A stretch of DNA of 64,000 nucleotides. It comes from Tribonema minus. Its lineage: Eukaryota > Sar > Xanthophyceae > Tribonematales > Tribonemataceae. The stretch is from assembly GCA_017506865.1 (NCBI GenBank), contig JAFCMP010000092.1, positions 232,031 to 296,030 of the forward strand, given 5' to 3'. The notes below the pieces were generated by a model that saw only the letters and a list, made by a program, of their open reading frames with translations, searched no databases and was not told where the DNA came from. The stretch's first letter is position 1, and each line of letters starts with the position of its first letter. Positions 35,401 to 44,474 of this stretch are shown here, one piece after another. The position numbers and the translations under genes were made by a program.

Positions 35401-35517
35401 TTCAGGCAGTTCGCATATGGGGAGCATACGGAGAGCATAAGGAGAGGGTGCGTGGGTCATGGGTCGTGTCATTGATGTCGCGAGCACGTGCGCCGCTGCA
35501 CTTTGAATCAGTCGCCT

Positions 35518-36882
35518 TCAGTCGGTGTGGCGGCGCACGATATCGCCAGTGCACGGCTTCTTGTTGGCGTTGAGCATCAACAGAGCAGCGGCCGCGCCGA
35601 CCTCCTCGCTATGGCTGTCGGCGTGACTGCGCTTGCGCGGGGTCACCGAGTCCTCAGCGGCCGCAGTAGCCGCAGCGGCCTCAGCGGCCGCAGTAGCCGC
35701 AGCGGCCGCCTCGCCGACCTCGTCGCCTGGAGCCGCAGCGGCCGCCTCGCCGGCCTGATCGCCCGTGTTCTCCACTTCGTCCTCGTCATCGTCGGAGCCG
35801 TCCGCCGGGGGCGGGACGATGACGATGCACGGCACGTGCCTCATGTCCGCGTAGGCCAGCGAGCTCTTGACGTTCCGGTGGCCCAGCAGCTCCCGCGCGT
35901 TCTGGACCAGGAACTCATCGCCCTTGAACGCGGCGTGTATGGCGACGCCGATGTGCCTGTTGATGTGCATGGTGTACTTGCGGTGGAAGCGCTGCTCGAC
36001 GAGGGCGGCGAAGTCTGCGAACCTGTATGTCGATGCGGCCATCATGTTGTTGACTCTGTTGCGGATCAGATGTCGCGACTTCTTGGTCGTGCCGTCGCAG
36101 TTCTCACGCACGTAGCGGAGGCCTCTGTAGAACCGCTCCCTGGTGCACAGAAGTTCAATCTTGAACTCCGTCTGCGTGCCGTCGGGCTGCTTCGCGAGCT
36201 GGCTGATGATGACACAGTTGTCGTCGTCGGGGCCGTCGCGGTACTGGAAGTTGGGGTCGAGGATCTCGACGCTGCGGCGGAAGGTGACCAGTGTCGTCGC
36301 GTGGACCACCTCGTTGATTCCGGGCAGCTCGTCCATCACGTCCATGCTGTAGCGCAGCATGGGTCCGAAGTCGTACTCCAGCACCTCGCCCGTCTGCCGC
36401 TCGCGCGCCGTCTTGTCGCTCTTCGTCGCGGAGTCTCTGTACAGGCTCAGCGAGAGCCCGTCGTCCCCCTTGCCGGACCAGAACAGCTTCAGGTGGCTGC
36501 CAGGCTCCATGAAGCCGCTCACTTGAGAAACGATCATCTTCAATGTGTTGTCGGCGTACGCGCCGAACTCGATTTGCTTCTGCTTGATGGCTTCCCGCGT
36601 CTCCTTCTGGTCGGCGTGTGCGTTCCACTTGTTGAACTGTGTCTTCGTCTTCTCTGCTTTCGCCGTGGCCCGGGCCTTCTTGTAGCAGGCATCCATCGGC
36701 ACCACATGCTCATTGTAGGCGATTTGTTTGCCGCGCGTCCACTCCTCAACTACCGGCCGCAGCAGCGTGAAGTCCTCGTGACCTTGCATGGTCTCGACGA
36801 CGAGATCATACAGCTCTCTGGACAGACGCTCATTCGTGTACTGCATCTTTCGCGCTGTTGTGCGCTGATGTTGTGATTGCAT
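35518..36882 (-). CDS. Tyrosine recombinase (integrase)
   Basis: 454 residues from ATG 36882; the longer frame to 36903 begins with TTG, and 36846 is an alternative ATG. The C-terminal half shows the tyrosine recombinase signature: TFRRSVEIL as a candidate box I arginine, HINRHIG for HxxR (His306, Arg309), LLGHRNVKSS for the second His (335), and LAYADM with the nucleophilic Tyr at about 344. Such enzymes cut and rejoin DNA through a 3'-phosphotyrosine and could integrate or excise the element. An acidic, Ala-rich tail follows, with GDEVGEAAAAA-type repeats. The AT-rich stretch just upstream (36897-36930) probably holds its promoter. It is the leftmost gene, next to the left terminal repeat, a common position for a PLV integrase. 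Confidence 0.8.
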   Translation of the reverse strand: MQSQHQRTTARKMQYTNERLSRELYDLVVETMQGHEDFTLLRPVVEEWTRGKQIAYNEHVVPMDACYKKARATAKAEKTKTQFNKWNAHADQKETREAIKQKQIEFGAYADNTLKMIVSQVSGFMEPGSHLKLFWSGKGDDGLSLSLYRDSATKSDKTARERQTGEVLEYDFGPMLRYSMDVMDELPGINEVVHATTLVTFRRSVEILDPNFQYRDGPDDDNCVIISQLAKQPDGTQTEFKIELLCTRERFYRGLRYVRENCDGTTKKSRHLIRNRVNNMMAASTYRFADFAALVEQRFHRKYTMHINRHIGVAIHAAFKGDEFLVQNARELLGHRNVKSSLAYADMRHVPCIVIVPPPADGSDDDEDEVENTGDQAGEAAAAAPGDEVGEAAAAATAAAEAAAATAAAEDSVTPRKRSHADSHSEEVGAAAALLMLNANKKPCTGDIVRRHTD

Positions 36883-36972
36883 TACGCAGATGCAGTATAT
36901 CAATATAATATTTATAATATTTTTTTCAAATCTACACGGGCGACTTTTCGGCGCTGCACGGCGGCGGCGCCC

Positions 36973-37359
36973 TCAGACATGACGCTCGGCGACCGAGTGC
37001 TTGATGATCGGCGTGGTGTGGAAATCGAGTATGCCTTTGTTCGCGTGCGCTTCGAGGACGGCCTCACCTCTGGCTCTCACCCCATTGCTGATGTCAGGAC
37101 ACGAACAGTGTTTTGCCATCTCCACTCTGTCGGGGTGTGTGGACTCCAGTATCAACTTCTTCACGTGACTGAAAAGATTCGGCATGTTTGCTATCAAGGT
37201 TGGCTTGAACGTGCACGCTGCGCTCGACTGCTCGACTGCGATGGTGCGACAGTACTCGTTCAGCGCCGCCCGTGTACGCTCATCGCCCTCGAGCGAGTCC
37301 CAGAACAGGATGTACTGGTTGGCGCACGCGCGCTCTCGCTTCGTCGGAGCCTTCACCAT
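36973..37359 (-). CDS. Small PLV protein of unknown function
   Basis: 128 residues from ATG 37359 to TGA. It has a basic N-terminus (MVKAPTKRERACANQYILF), several Cys residues (CTFKP, CSCPD) and no recognised domain. It is transcribed with the recombinase gene to its left and has an AATTATAT motif 42 bp upstream of the start. That motif and the compact spacing argue it is real. Confidence 0.6.
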   Translation of the reverse strand: MVKAPTKRERACANQYILFWDSLEGDERTRAALNEYCRTIAVEQSSAACTFKPTLIANMPNLFSHVKKLILESTHPDRVEMAKHCSCPDISNGVRARGEAVLEAHANKGILDFHTTPIIKHSVAERHV

Positions 37360-37400
37360 GGCTGCTGGTTGTGATGCTTCTCTTTGACTGACAACTGTAA

Positions 37401-37408
37401 ATATAATT
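37401..37408 (-). promoter_or_regulatory. Candidate PLV promoter motif AATTATAT
   Basis: AATTATAT on the minus strand, 42 bp before the ATG at 37359. Near-identical motifs precede the genes starting at 47228 and 43973. Confidence 0.4.
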
Positions 37409-37806
37409 ATGCGGCAAAACTTGACGCAATGATGATGTGCTTCACGTACACTCTGACCATGCGCGCCGCTTCTGCACTGTACGCACGCGCGCTGTCAATT
37501 ATCGAAAAGCAATAACATTTTAACAGAACATCGCCACACACATGAGCGCATCAGGCATGGGGGCAAAGCACATGGAGGCACAGCGCGCGCGGTGCACGTA
37601 TTGAACACATCATGCATTTGACACATGGATCACACCGGCGCTTGTACTGTATGTATGTAGGGCCCCACTCCATGTACTGTATGTATGCCATACCCTAAGC
37701 GTACCATACCCCACTCCTGTTCTAGACTTTTTTGGTTTCTAGAACTTCGGCCTGCGTCTGCTGTCAACAAAGAGATCACTCTCTGCCCTGCACTAGTGTT
37801 TGCTCC

Positions 37807-39411
37807 ATGGACCAGTTATCCGGGAGCCGCTCCCTCTTCACAGAGAGGCAGAACATAGAGATACGCAGACTCAACAGCAACCTAGCCAGAGAGAAGACCA
37901 AGGCGAAGCTGGGTAAAGAAAACGATGTATCGGGCTCTGAGTATGCGTTGACAAGGACGCGGGTTGAGTTCGTCGAGCGCCACAGACGCAACGGTCATTA
38001 CGCAGCGCAAAGTTCGGTGCTAGAGGCAACGGCGGTGAAAAAATTACAAGAGTGGAGTGTCAATGCCACTGGGGCCCACACCGCTGGTATTGCTGCCGCC
38101 ACAGAGGCAGCTCCACCGACAGCTCCATCAGCAGCTCCACCGACAGCTCCATCAGCAGCTCCATCAGCAGCTCCACCGACAGCTCCATCAGCAGCTCCAT
38201 CAGCAGCTCCACCGGCGGCATCAGCAGCAGCGATGGGGGCAGATCCGCCGGCGGATCCACCGGCATCAGCAGCAGCTGTGGGGGCACCACAAGCAGCACA
38301 GCCTCAGCGCAAGAGACAAGGTGCAGTTCTCAGTGATACTGATTCGTCGTCGGATGATGCAGCACCAGAGCCCCCCCAGCGCAAGAGTCGGCGTGTCGGC
38401 AGCGATGATGACAATTCTGCTTCATCACTGCAGCAGCAGGCACCGCAGCAGCAGGCACCGCAGCAGCAGGCACCGCAGCAGCAGCAGCAGCAGCAGCAGC
38501 AGGCGATGCGGCAGCAGCAGCAGCAACAGCAGAAGCAGCAGCAACAGCAAAAGCAGCAGAAGCAGCAGCAACAGCAGAAGCAGCAGAAGCAGCAGCAGCA
38601 GCAGCAGGCGATGCGGCAAGCGATGCAACAGGCGATGCGGCAGCAGCCGGCACTGCAGCAGCAGAAGCAGCAGCAGCAGGCGATGCGGCAGCAGGAGCCG
38701 GCGGCGCAGCAGGAGCCGGCACAGTCGCTGCAGCAGCCGGCGGCGCAGCAGGAGCCGGCACAGTCGCTGCAGCAGACGGCGGCGCAGCAGGAGCCGGCAC
38801 AGTCGCTGCAGCAGACGGCGGCGCAGCTATCCGACATTGATGCATTCATGCAGCGTAAGGGCCATGCTGCCGACAGTATTATTGCTGATCTCCTTGCAGC
38901 GAACGCAGCGAGGTGGGTAGCGGACGACGGGTGGATACGCACGTATGCATCGGTGGTCGTTGCACCGGTCGCTGTCGATGAGGCAAGCGTCCAGTGGTCA
39001 GAAGAGTTCATCAGCAGCGCTCGACGTGCGATGCGGGTTTACATACCTGCACGACACGGTCACTGTTGGCAGCTCATCGAACTACAACGTGTGAAGCACG
39101 ATTGGAGTGCTGTTGCCTATAACACGATGGTAGATGCTTGGAAGGACGCAGAGATCATGACACATCTGAACCACAAGTTACGGAGCGTGTTCAGGTGCAC
39201 GGTCGTGATGCGTAAGTGTGTACCAGAAGCGAACATTCCCATCCCACAGCTAGAGCTCGAGTATGCAACAGGGGTGTACACTTGCCAGTTCATACGCGTG
39301 TTGATCCATTGTCGCAAACTGCAGGATCTGAGACTGAACACGTCAGAGTTTCAGATGATAAAGGAGGGCTGCCGGGATCAAATTGTCACATGGCGCAATG
39401 CCCAAGTGTGA
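37807..39411 (+). CDS. Q-rich protein with a degenerate Ulp1-like cysteine protease domain
   Basis: 534 residues from ATG 37807 (MDQLSGSRSLFTERQ); the upstream open frame to 37732 begins with TTG. Residues 1-95 are charged and helical. Then come Ala/Pro/Ser repeats and a long poly-Gln tract (CAG/GCA repeats, 38430-38700) with EPAQSLQQ repeats. The last 190 residues resemble the C48/Ulp1 fold: WVADDGWIRTYASV (the W..D..I..Y element), VYIPARHGHCWQLIEL (the HW strand; His kept), AYNTMVD where active enzymes have YDS, and YATGVYTCQFI where active enzymes have DCGV. The catalytic Asp and Cys thus appear to be Asn and Thr, which suggests an inactive protease fold. Polintons normally encode an active cysteine protease that matures capsid proteins. 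No other protease was seen in this element. Confidence 0.6.
   Translation: MDQLSGSRSLFTERQNIEIRRLNSNLAREKTKAKLGKENDVSGSEYALTRTRVEFVERHRRNGHYAAQSSVLEATAVKKLQEWSVNATGAHTAGIAAATEAAPPTAPSAAPPTAPSAAPSAAPPTAPSAAPSAAPPAASAAAMGADPPADPPASAAAVGAPQAAQPQRKRQGAVLSDTDSSSDDAAPEPPQRKSRRVGSDDDNSASSLQQQAPQQQAPQQQAPQQQQQQQQQAMRQQQQQQQKQQQQQKQQKQQQQQKQQKQQQQQQAMRQAMQQAMRQQPALQQQKQQQQAMRQQEPAAQQEPAQSLQQPAAQQEPAQSLQQTAAQQEPAQSLQQTAAQLSDIDAFMQRKGHAADSIIADLLAANAARWVADDGWIRTYASVVVAPVAVDEASVQWSEEFISSARRAMRVYIPARHGHCWQLIELQRVKHDWSAVAYNTMVDAWKDAEIMTHLNHKLRSVFRCTVVMRKCVPEANIPIPQLELEYATGVYTCQFIRVLIHCRKLQDLRLNTSEFQMIKEGCRDQIVTWRNAQV
38430..38700 (+). repeat. CAG/GCA trinucleotide repeat tract within the Q-rich gene
   Basis: Imperfect CAG, CAA and AAG codons encode Gln with some Lys/Met/Arg. 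It is followed by 60-bp repeats coding for QQEPAQSLQQ-like units up to 38828. Such tracts vary in length between copies and are prone to assembly error. Confidence 0.9.
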
Positions 39412-39555
39412 CTTTATGTTTTAATGCGATGTGATATACACAGCTACATTACTGCGGTTTGAACTGCAATGCATCTCCACCCGTCGCCGTTGTTGTCTCG
39501 CCAGAACACTCATTGTCCGCTGTTCGTGCATCAGCTTTCTTGTTTGCATGTTTGT

Positions 39556-40490
39556 CAGTATGGTGTAGAGTAGTTTCAGCATCTCAGATGTCGGCGGTCA
39601 GACACAGGTCAGGCTCTGTGTGATTTGTCAAACACGTTTGAGTTTTCAGAAATTCAGATGTTGCTGCATGCGGCCTGGCCGTACGGACTGGCGTCTGCAT
39701 GTTTGTTTTTTGAGCGACAGTATGGTGTAGAGTAGTTTCAGCATCTCAGATGTCGGCGGTCAGACACAGGTCAGGCTCTGTGTGATTTGTCAAACACGTT
39801 TGAGTTTTCAGAAATTCAGATGTTGCCGCATGCGGCCTGGCCGTACGGACTGTCGTCTGCATGTTTGTTTTTTGAGCGACAGTATGGTGTAGAGTAGTTT
39901 CAGCATCTCAGATGTCGGCGGTCAGACACAGGTCTGTGTGATTTGTCAAACACCTTTGAGTTTTCAGAAATTCAGATGTTGCCGCATGCGGCCTGGCCGT
40001 ACGGACTGTCGTCTGCATGTTTGTTTTTTGAGCGACAGTATGGTGTAGAGTAGTTTCAGCATCTCAGATGTCGGCGGTCAGACACAGGTCAGGCTCTGTG
40101 TGATTTGTCAAACACGTTTGAGTTTTCAGAAATTCAGATGTTGCCGCATGCGGCCTGGCCGTACGGACTGTCGTCTGCATGTTTGTTTTTTGAGCGACAG
40201 TATGGTGTAGAGTAGTTTCAGAAATTCAGATGTCGGCGGTCAGACACAGGTCAGGCTCTGTGTGATTTGTCAAACACGTTTGAGTTTTCAGAAATTCAGA
40301 TGTTGCCGCATGCGGCCTGGCCGTACGGACTGTCGTCTGCATGTTTGTTTTTTGAGCGACAGTATGGTGTAGAGTAGTTTCAGAAATTCAGATGTCGGCG
40401 GTCAGACACAGGTCAGGCTCTGTGTGATTTGTCAAACACCTTTGAGTTTTCAGAAATTCAGATGTTGCCGAATGCGGCCTGGCCGTACGG
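39556..40490. repeat. 162-bp satellite inside the PLV, about six copies
   Basis: The segment CAGTATGGTGTAGAGTAGTT starts at 39556, 39718, 39880, 40036, 40198 and 40360. The period is 162 bp, with one 156-bp unit that lost 6 bp. Copies are nearly identical and each holds short internal repeats of TTCAGAAATTCAGATGT or TCAGCATCTCAGATGTCGG. No ORF spans it. It lies between the two plus-strand genes at 37807 and 41240 and could be a replication origin or partition-like element, but that is speculation. Confidence 0.95.
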
Positions 40491-41239
40491 ACCAGATGTC
40501 GTGTGGCCGTATGGACATTGGTCCACATGACAGTGTAGACCAGTCTCACATTTTCAGATGTTGGAATTCAACCCGCATTCCAACACAAATGTAACATATT
40601 GTTGAAGTTTTGAGTTCTGCGTCAGACCTACACACTTGGAAGGAGCGGGAGGGATGGGGCGCGCGATGGGGGCGCTGCGGTGCTGCTAGGGGCGCTCGGC
40701 GATCAGGAGTTCGCCACAGCGGAGGTGAGCCCCTACACCTACAGAACCCCCAAATGAAGTCGGCAGCGCGCTCCACGGAGATCTCAGCCTACTCTCTCTC
40801 TCTCTACTGAAACCGCCCTTATCGGAGCGTCGCTACCTTCTCTGAAGTATGCGACGCTCCTGTATTTGTGTTTCACGTGACAACGCCTACACTCTCTCTC
40901 TCACAGGAATCGCATCCTCCATACTCTTCATACTCTCATACTTATTTCTTAATATTAATAGAAATTGTGTGTGTGTGTTATGTGTTGTGGTGTGTGTCTG
41001 TGTCGAGTGGGGCTAAAACGGTAAGCAGGCTGGCAGGTATGTGACCAAATAGTTGACCCATAGAGAGAGAGAGAGAGAAGTTCATAACAGGGTGGGTGTT
41101 GTTTTTCACTGTTTTAATATTAGCTGATTTTCAGATTTTCAGAAGTTGATGGCATCCGCAGACCTCCGCCCACGAAGCTCACGAAGCACCTGACCATGCG
41201 TTTCATGGACTTTTTTATGTTTATTGGATTCAACAAACG
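40491..41239. other. Non-coding spacer with simple repeats
   Basis: Contains (TC)n at 40794-40805, a (GT)n run near 40970-41005 and (GA)n at 41063-41079. The short ORFs here are unconvincing. An AT-rich stretch (TTTTTTATGTTTATTGG) just before 41240 may be the promoter of the next gene. Confidence 0.5.
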
Positions 41240-41527
41240 ATGACTGAAAGCACAGACGCGCAGTACATCGCGGAGGGCCTGTGTCCGGTCTGCAAGATAC
41301 CTCGCCGGTGTAAGAGCAGCAGTCCGCGCCGCGCGCTGATAGAGCACATGCGCACTCGCCGCGACGCCCCACACGCGCTGTGGCGAGCGACGTGGTGGGG
41401 CAGTCACTTCACTCACGGCGGCAGCGCTCCCACCGGGCCGCGCGCGCTGAGCGACGATGACATCCGCAGCGCCATCATCAGAGCGTTCGGTCACATTCCT
41501 AGCACGCCGTGCACCGCAGCACCATGA
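41240..41527 (+). CDS. Small PLV protein with a zinc-finger-like motif
   Basis: 95 residues from ATG 41240. CPVC near residue 15, another Cys and two spaced His (EHMRTRRDAPH) resemble a C2H2-type finger. The C-terminal part contains LSDDDIRSAIIRAFG. The 3' end overlaps the 3' end of the helicase gene on the other strand by 29 bp, a tail-to-tail packing seen elsewhere in this element. The overlapping minus-strand ORF (41120-41629) is taken as a shadow. Function unknown. Confidence 0.5.
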   Translation: MTESTDAQYIAEGLCPVCKIPRRCKSSSPRRALIEHMRTRRDAPHALWRATWWGSHFTHGGSAPTGPRALSDDDIRSAIIRAFGHIPSTPCTAAP

Positions 41528-43973
41528 CGTTGCGCTGGAGATCCGGCGAGAACTGCTGAACGTTGACGCGAGTCGCGCCGCAGGCGCATATACATCGCTC
41601 GTACTCATCAAACGTGCTGTACCTGACATAGAACTCTTTGTCTTCGTGACACTTGATCAGCCACTTCATCAGCGCAGCGTCGTCTTTGGCTTCCACCCAC
41701 CTGTCCGCTTTGCACGCGTTCACGAAGTGTTTCTGCTCACACATCGTGATATACTCGGCTTCATCCGCGGAGTAGAGGTCGATGCTGCGCATGTAGCTCA
41801 GGAACGCGGGCACGTCCACGGTGAACGCGCTCAGGTTGCCCACCCTCTTGGCCTTCACGAACCCCTTGACCTTCGAAATGAACATGCCGAACCCGATCGT
41901 CGTACTGCTGTACTCTGCGCACGAGCCCATGGCCGCTTTCTCCTTGTTCCACGTCATGAAATCGCTGAACAACATGTTGGTCTTGACGTTGTCGTAGAGG
42001 TCCTCCGGGTGCCTCAGAAACTTGTCTCGTAGGAACACCAGCTCGCGGCGGACCGCCAGCATCTTCGCGTCGATGTACTCCTGCAGCGGCACCCGTTGCG
42101 TGATGAAATTGAAACCTGAAATGTCAATGTTCATGAAGAAGTCGTACAGCGCGCGGCGCACTCCGTCGCGCTTCAGTATCGCCCCCAATGTGTTGAAGAA
42201 GGCGACGTCATTGATCCTCGCGTCCGAGAAGCTGATGAACTGGTATTTGCGGTCCGTCGGACGGATCCTCACCAGGCGTTCCATATGATTGCTCGTGAAT
42301 ATGTAGCGCGCGCAGCTCGTGTAGTTGAAGCGCCCCTGTATGCCCTTCAACTCGCCTTGACTCATTTCCGCGGTGATCAAGTCCATCAACTGATCGTAGT
42401 AGCGCGCCATCTCCGCGGGTCTGATCTCATCCAGGCAGACCAGAAGATTGTTGCGGCCGGGACACGAGAACCTCCCGAAGAGACTGTGCTCGAGGTCTGC
42501 GGCCTTGGAGCACATCGACTTGCCCATCAGCGGGACGTAAATGTAATTCACGACGAAGTTCTTGCCCACACCTTCATCGCCCAAAAATGAAAGAGCTACG
42601 GTCGTCTTCTTGCCCGGCTGCTGCACTCTGTTCGCCAGATCTTTCAACACGTACTGGTACACGGCGTCGTTCCCGTTGCACATGATGTCGTGCATGAAAG
42701 GCAGCACGTGCCCGTGCAGGTCCTCGACGTCTGTCGGCGCCGCCGCCGGCAGCCGCGCGACCGCAAATCCGTAGTAACAATTGTACACGTTGCTAGGACA
42801 CGTCAGCGGGGGGGGGAGAAAGTCCAGATAGTCGAATGTCCGGATGTCCTCGTCCATCATCCAGTCTTTCATGAACGGTTTCTTGGTCGCCGCGACAGAC
42901 ACCGTGTCCTTCACGCCGCTCTTGCGGCTCTTCGTCTTGGTCGCACGCACCTCCCAGTAGTACTTGTTGCAGTACATGTTCTCGAAGTCATTTTTACGCA
43001 TGGTGTTCAGGGTGCAGTCGTCGGCGTGGTCGACCATCTCCTCGCAGAACATGTACGGCCTCTTACATTTGAACACTGTCCTCTCGAACGAGGCCTTCAC
43101 GCCCTCGTACCCCAGCGTGCACTTGTCGTACACCTCCTCATGCGTGCAATGCTCCCGGTCCATGTTCTTCCAGATGGGGTCTGGGTGGGACTTGGTGCGC
43201 CACTGGATGGAGATGCCGGAAGCGGCTAGGAAGGCGGACTCGGCGGCGCGGTGCAGCTCCGGCGGGACTCTCACACAGGTGTGCAATCCGTCGAATATAG
43301 AAGCGCACAGGTCCTGTTCGTGCCACAGCGGCATGGCGACGTCGACCGCCCACGACTCCAGACTGTTCAGAAGTAGACATATGGCGCTGCCGTACGGGTT
43401 GTCTGAATCCTGCTTGATCGCCTTGAACTGCGGGTACAGATCGACGATGTCACGCGTGATGCGCTTCAATTCCAGCTTGAACTCGCGCAGGAACTCAGAC
43501 TTCGGTCTGAAGCCGCCGCCTATCATTTTGATCACGGAAAGCTTCAGGTCTGCAGCGGTCTCGCCTTCCAGGGGCGCGGCGTGCTCAAGCACCGCTTCGC
43601 GGTTGGCGTTGTAATGCGTGAGCTTCTCGTGCTCCAGGCCGTGTATCTGACATAGCCCCTGTAACAACGTGAAGTTCGCGTTCACAATATCGTTGTCGTA
43701 CGTGTGGCGGCACACGGCGTGGCGCAGAACACGGTCGGTGTTCTGCAGCGACGGGTACGCGAACCTTCTGCCGTACCCGTGCGCGACGGGCTCGTACTTG
43801 ACGGACACGCGCCCGTCCGCGTCCACCTTGCTCGCGTACGCCGCCAGTTTAACGTATGACTCATAGCTCGTGGCTTCCATCGTCGCGTCCGGCGTCGCCA
43901 GCAGGAACCGTAGCACGTCGACGTCCACGCTCTCACGCAACGTGAACGCACGCGACTTCGGCACGTGCAGCAT
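41499..43973 (-). CDS. Replication protein: PolA-like N-terminal domain fused to SF3 helicase
   Basis: 824 residues from ATG 43973 (MLHVPKSRAF). The open frame reaches 44036, but the candidate promoter lies inside that extension. The SF3 helicase is clear: Walker A GDEGVGKN at about 465-472, Walker B LLVCLDE at 510-516, and motif C YIFTSN ending near 562. N-terminal to it, NDIVNANFTLL (about 93-103), KLSVIKMIGGG (about 144-153) and IFDGL (about 226-230) are placed like motifs A, B and C of family-A-related polymerases described in virophages and PLVs. That reading is inference. The C-terminus has a CXC...CXXC zinc ribbon (CICACGA ... CTAC). It would unwind and possibly prime or copy viral DNA. 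The 3' end overlaps the small plus-strand gene at 41240. Confidence 0.85.
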   Translation of the reverse strand: MLHVPKSRAFTLRESVDVDVLRFLLATPDATMEATSYESYVKLAAYASKVDADGRVSVKYEPVAHGYGRRFAYPSLQNTDRVLRHAVCRHTYDNDIVNANFTLLQGLCQIHGLEHEKLTHYNANREAVLEHAAPLEGETAADLKLSVIKMIGGGFRPKSEFLREFKLELKRITRDIVDLYPQFKAIKQDSDNPYGSAICLLLNSLESWAVDVAMPLWHEQDLCASIFDGLHTCVRVPPELHRAAESAFLAASGISIQWRTKSHPDPIWKNMDREHCTHEEVYDKCTLGYEGVKASFERTVFKCKRPYMFCEEMVDHADDCTLNTMRKNDFENMYCNKYYWEVRATKTKSRKSGVKDTVSVAATKKPFMKDWMMDEDIRTFDYLDFLPPPLTCPSNVYNCYYGFAVARLPAAAPTDVEDLHGHVLPFMHDIMCNGNDAVYQYVLKDLANRVQQPGKKTTVALSFLGDEGVGKNFVVNYIYVPLMGKSMCSKAADLEHSLFGRFSCPGRNNLLVCLDEIRPAEMARYYDQLMDLITAEMSQGELKGIQGRFNYTSCARYIFTSNHMERLVRIRPTDRKYQFISFSDARINDVAFFNTLGAILKRDGVRRALYDFFMNIDISGFNFITQRVPLQEYIDAKMLAVRRELVFLRDKFLRHPEDLYDNVKTNMLFSDFMTWNKEKAAMGSCAEYSSTTIGFGMFISKVKGFVKAKRVGNLSAFTVDVPAFLSYMRSIDLYSADEAEYITMCEQKHFVNACKADRWVEAKDDAALMKWLIKCHEDKEFYVRYSTFDEYERCICACGATRVNVQQFSPDLQRNVMVLRCTAC

Positions 43974-43993
43974 CGCGGCGGTGGCCAATCGTG

Positions 43994-44004
43994 ATATAAT
44001 AATT
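43994..44004 (-). promoter_or_regulatory. Candidate PLV promoter motif, AATTATTATAT
   Basis: Minus-strand AATTATTATATCACG lies 21 bp upstream of the ATG at 43973. The gene starting at 47228 has AATTATATCACG in the same place. The match sets the helicase start at 43973 in place of 44036. Confidence 0.5.
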
Positions 44005-44057
44005 CCGCAAACTGACATGATGAACATGGCAGGCACATGCTTTATCCTGAACCTGAC

Positions 44058-44101
44058 AGAGTAGAGTAGAGTAGAGTAGATAGTGTAGAGTAGAGTAGAG
44101 T
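44058..44101. repeat. Pentanucleotide repeat (AGAGT)n
   Basis: Two runs of AGAGT units separated by AGATAGTGT, in the divergent spacer between the helicase and the small plus-strand gene. Length is likely variable. Confidence 0.9.
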
Positions 44102-44165
44102 TTCATAATCTGTACACGATGAACATGGCAATTCGTCAATTTATTATGTACCGAAGTGTCATACG

Positions 44166-44474
44166 ATGGTGCGCGCGTACCTCACCGAGATGCGCGGACT
44201 CAGCGACGGCGCTGTGGCGACGCTGCGCTCGAACGGCGTTAAATGGGACGGGGAGAAGTCCCGATGGTTCGTGTCCGATCCCGTCTCGTGGGAGGCGTGC
44301 AGCTCGCTCACGGTCGACGCCGTGAGTCCGTGGCCCGATAGAGATTGGCGGTTGTATGCGTACGAGCAGAGAGACGAGGCGCGCGCAGACGGTATGTGGT
44401 TTGACGGAACGTGGAAGTGCTATTACAAGCCTACTAAACAAGACCGGGCAGAGTTCAAACGTAGCAAACGCTAA
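44166..44474 (+). CDS. Small PLV protein with two DUF5710-like repeats
   Basis: 102 residues. Two copies of a short unit are visible: LRSNGVKWDGEKSRWFV in the first half and ARADGMWFDGTWKCYYKP in the second. The pattern (Ala/Gly-x-W-D-x-x-x-K-x-W-Y/F-V) resembles the DUF5710-type module often found in plasmid and viral primases and DNA-modifying proteins. The 3' end overlaps the integrase gene on the other strand by 4 bp. It could act with the adjacent replication protein, but this is only context. Confidence 0.55.
   Translation: MVRAYLTEMRGLSDGAVATLRSNGVKWDGEKSRWFVSDPVSWEACSSLTVDAVSPWPDRDWRLYAYEQRDEARADGMWFDGTWKCYYKPTKQDRAEFKRSKR

Noticed and set aside
34635..35487. Overlapping ORFs of 124-267 codons on both strands across 34.9-35.4 kb
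   Set aside because: They are translations of the 19-bp minisatellite; the unit length is not a multiple of three and it has few stops, so many frames stay open with the same peptide period of 19 residues.
35488..36876. Plus-strand ORF of 462 codons opposite the tyrosine recombinase
   Set aside because: Shadow frame: the minus strand shows the ordered recombinase residues and an AT-rich upstream region, the plus strand shows nothing recognisable.
39556..40490. CRISPR-like array
   Set aside because: Units are contiguous 162-bp repeats with no unique spacers, in a eukaryotic virus-like element.
41120..41629. Minus-strand ORF of 169 codons overlapping the helicase end
   Set aside because: It conflicts with the plus-strand zinc-finger-like gene at 41240, which has a better start context and composition.
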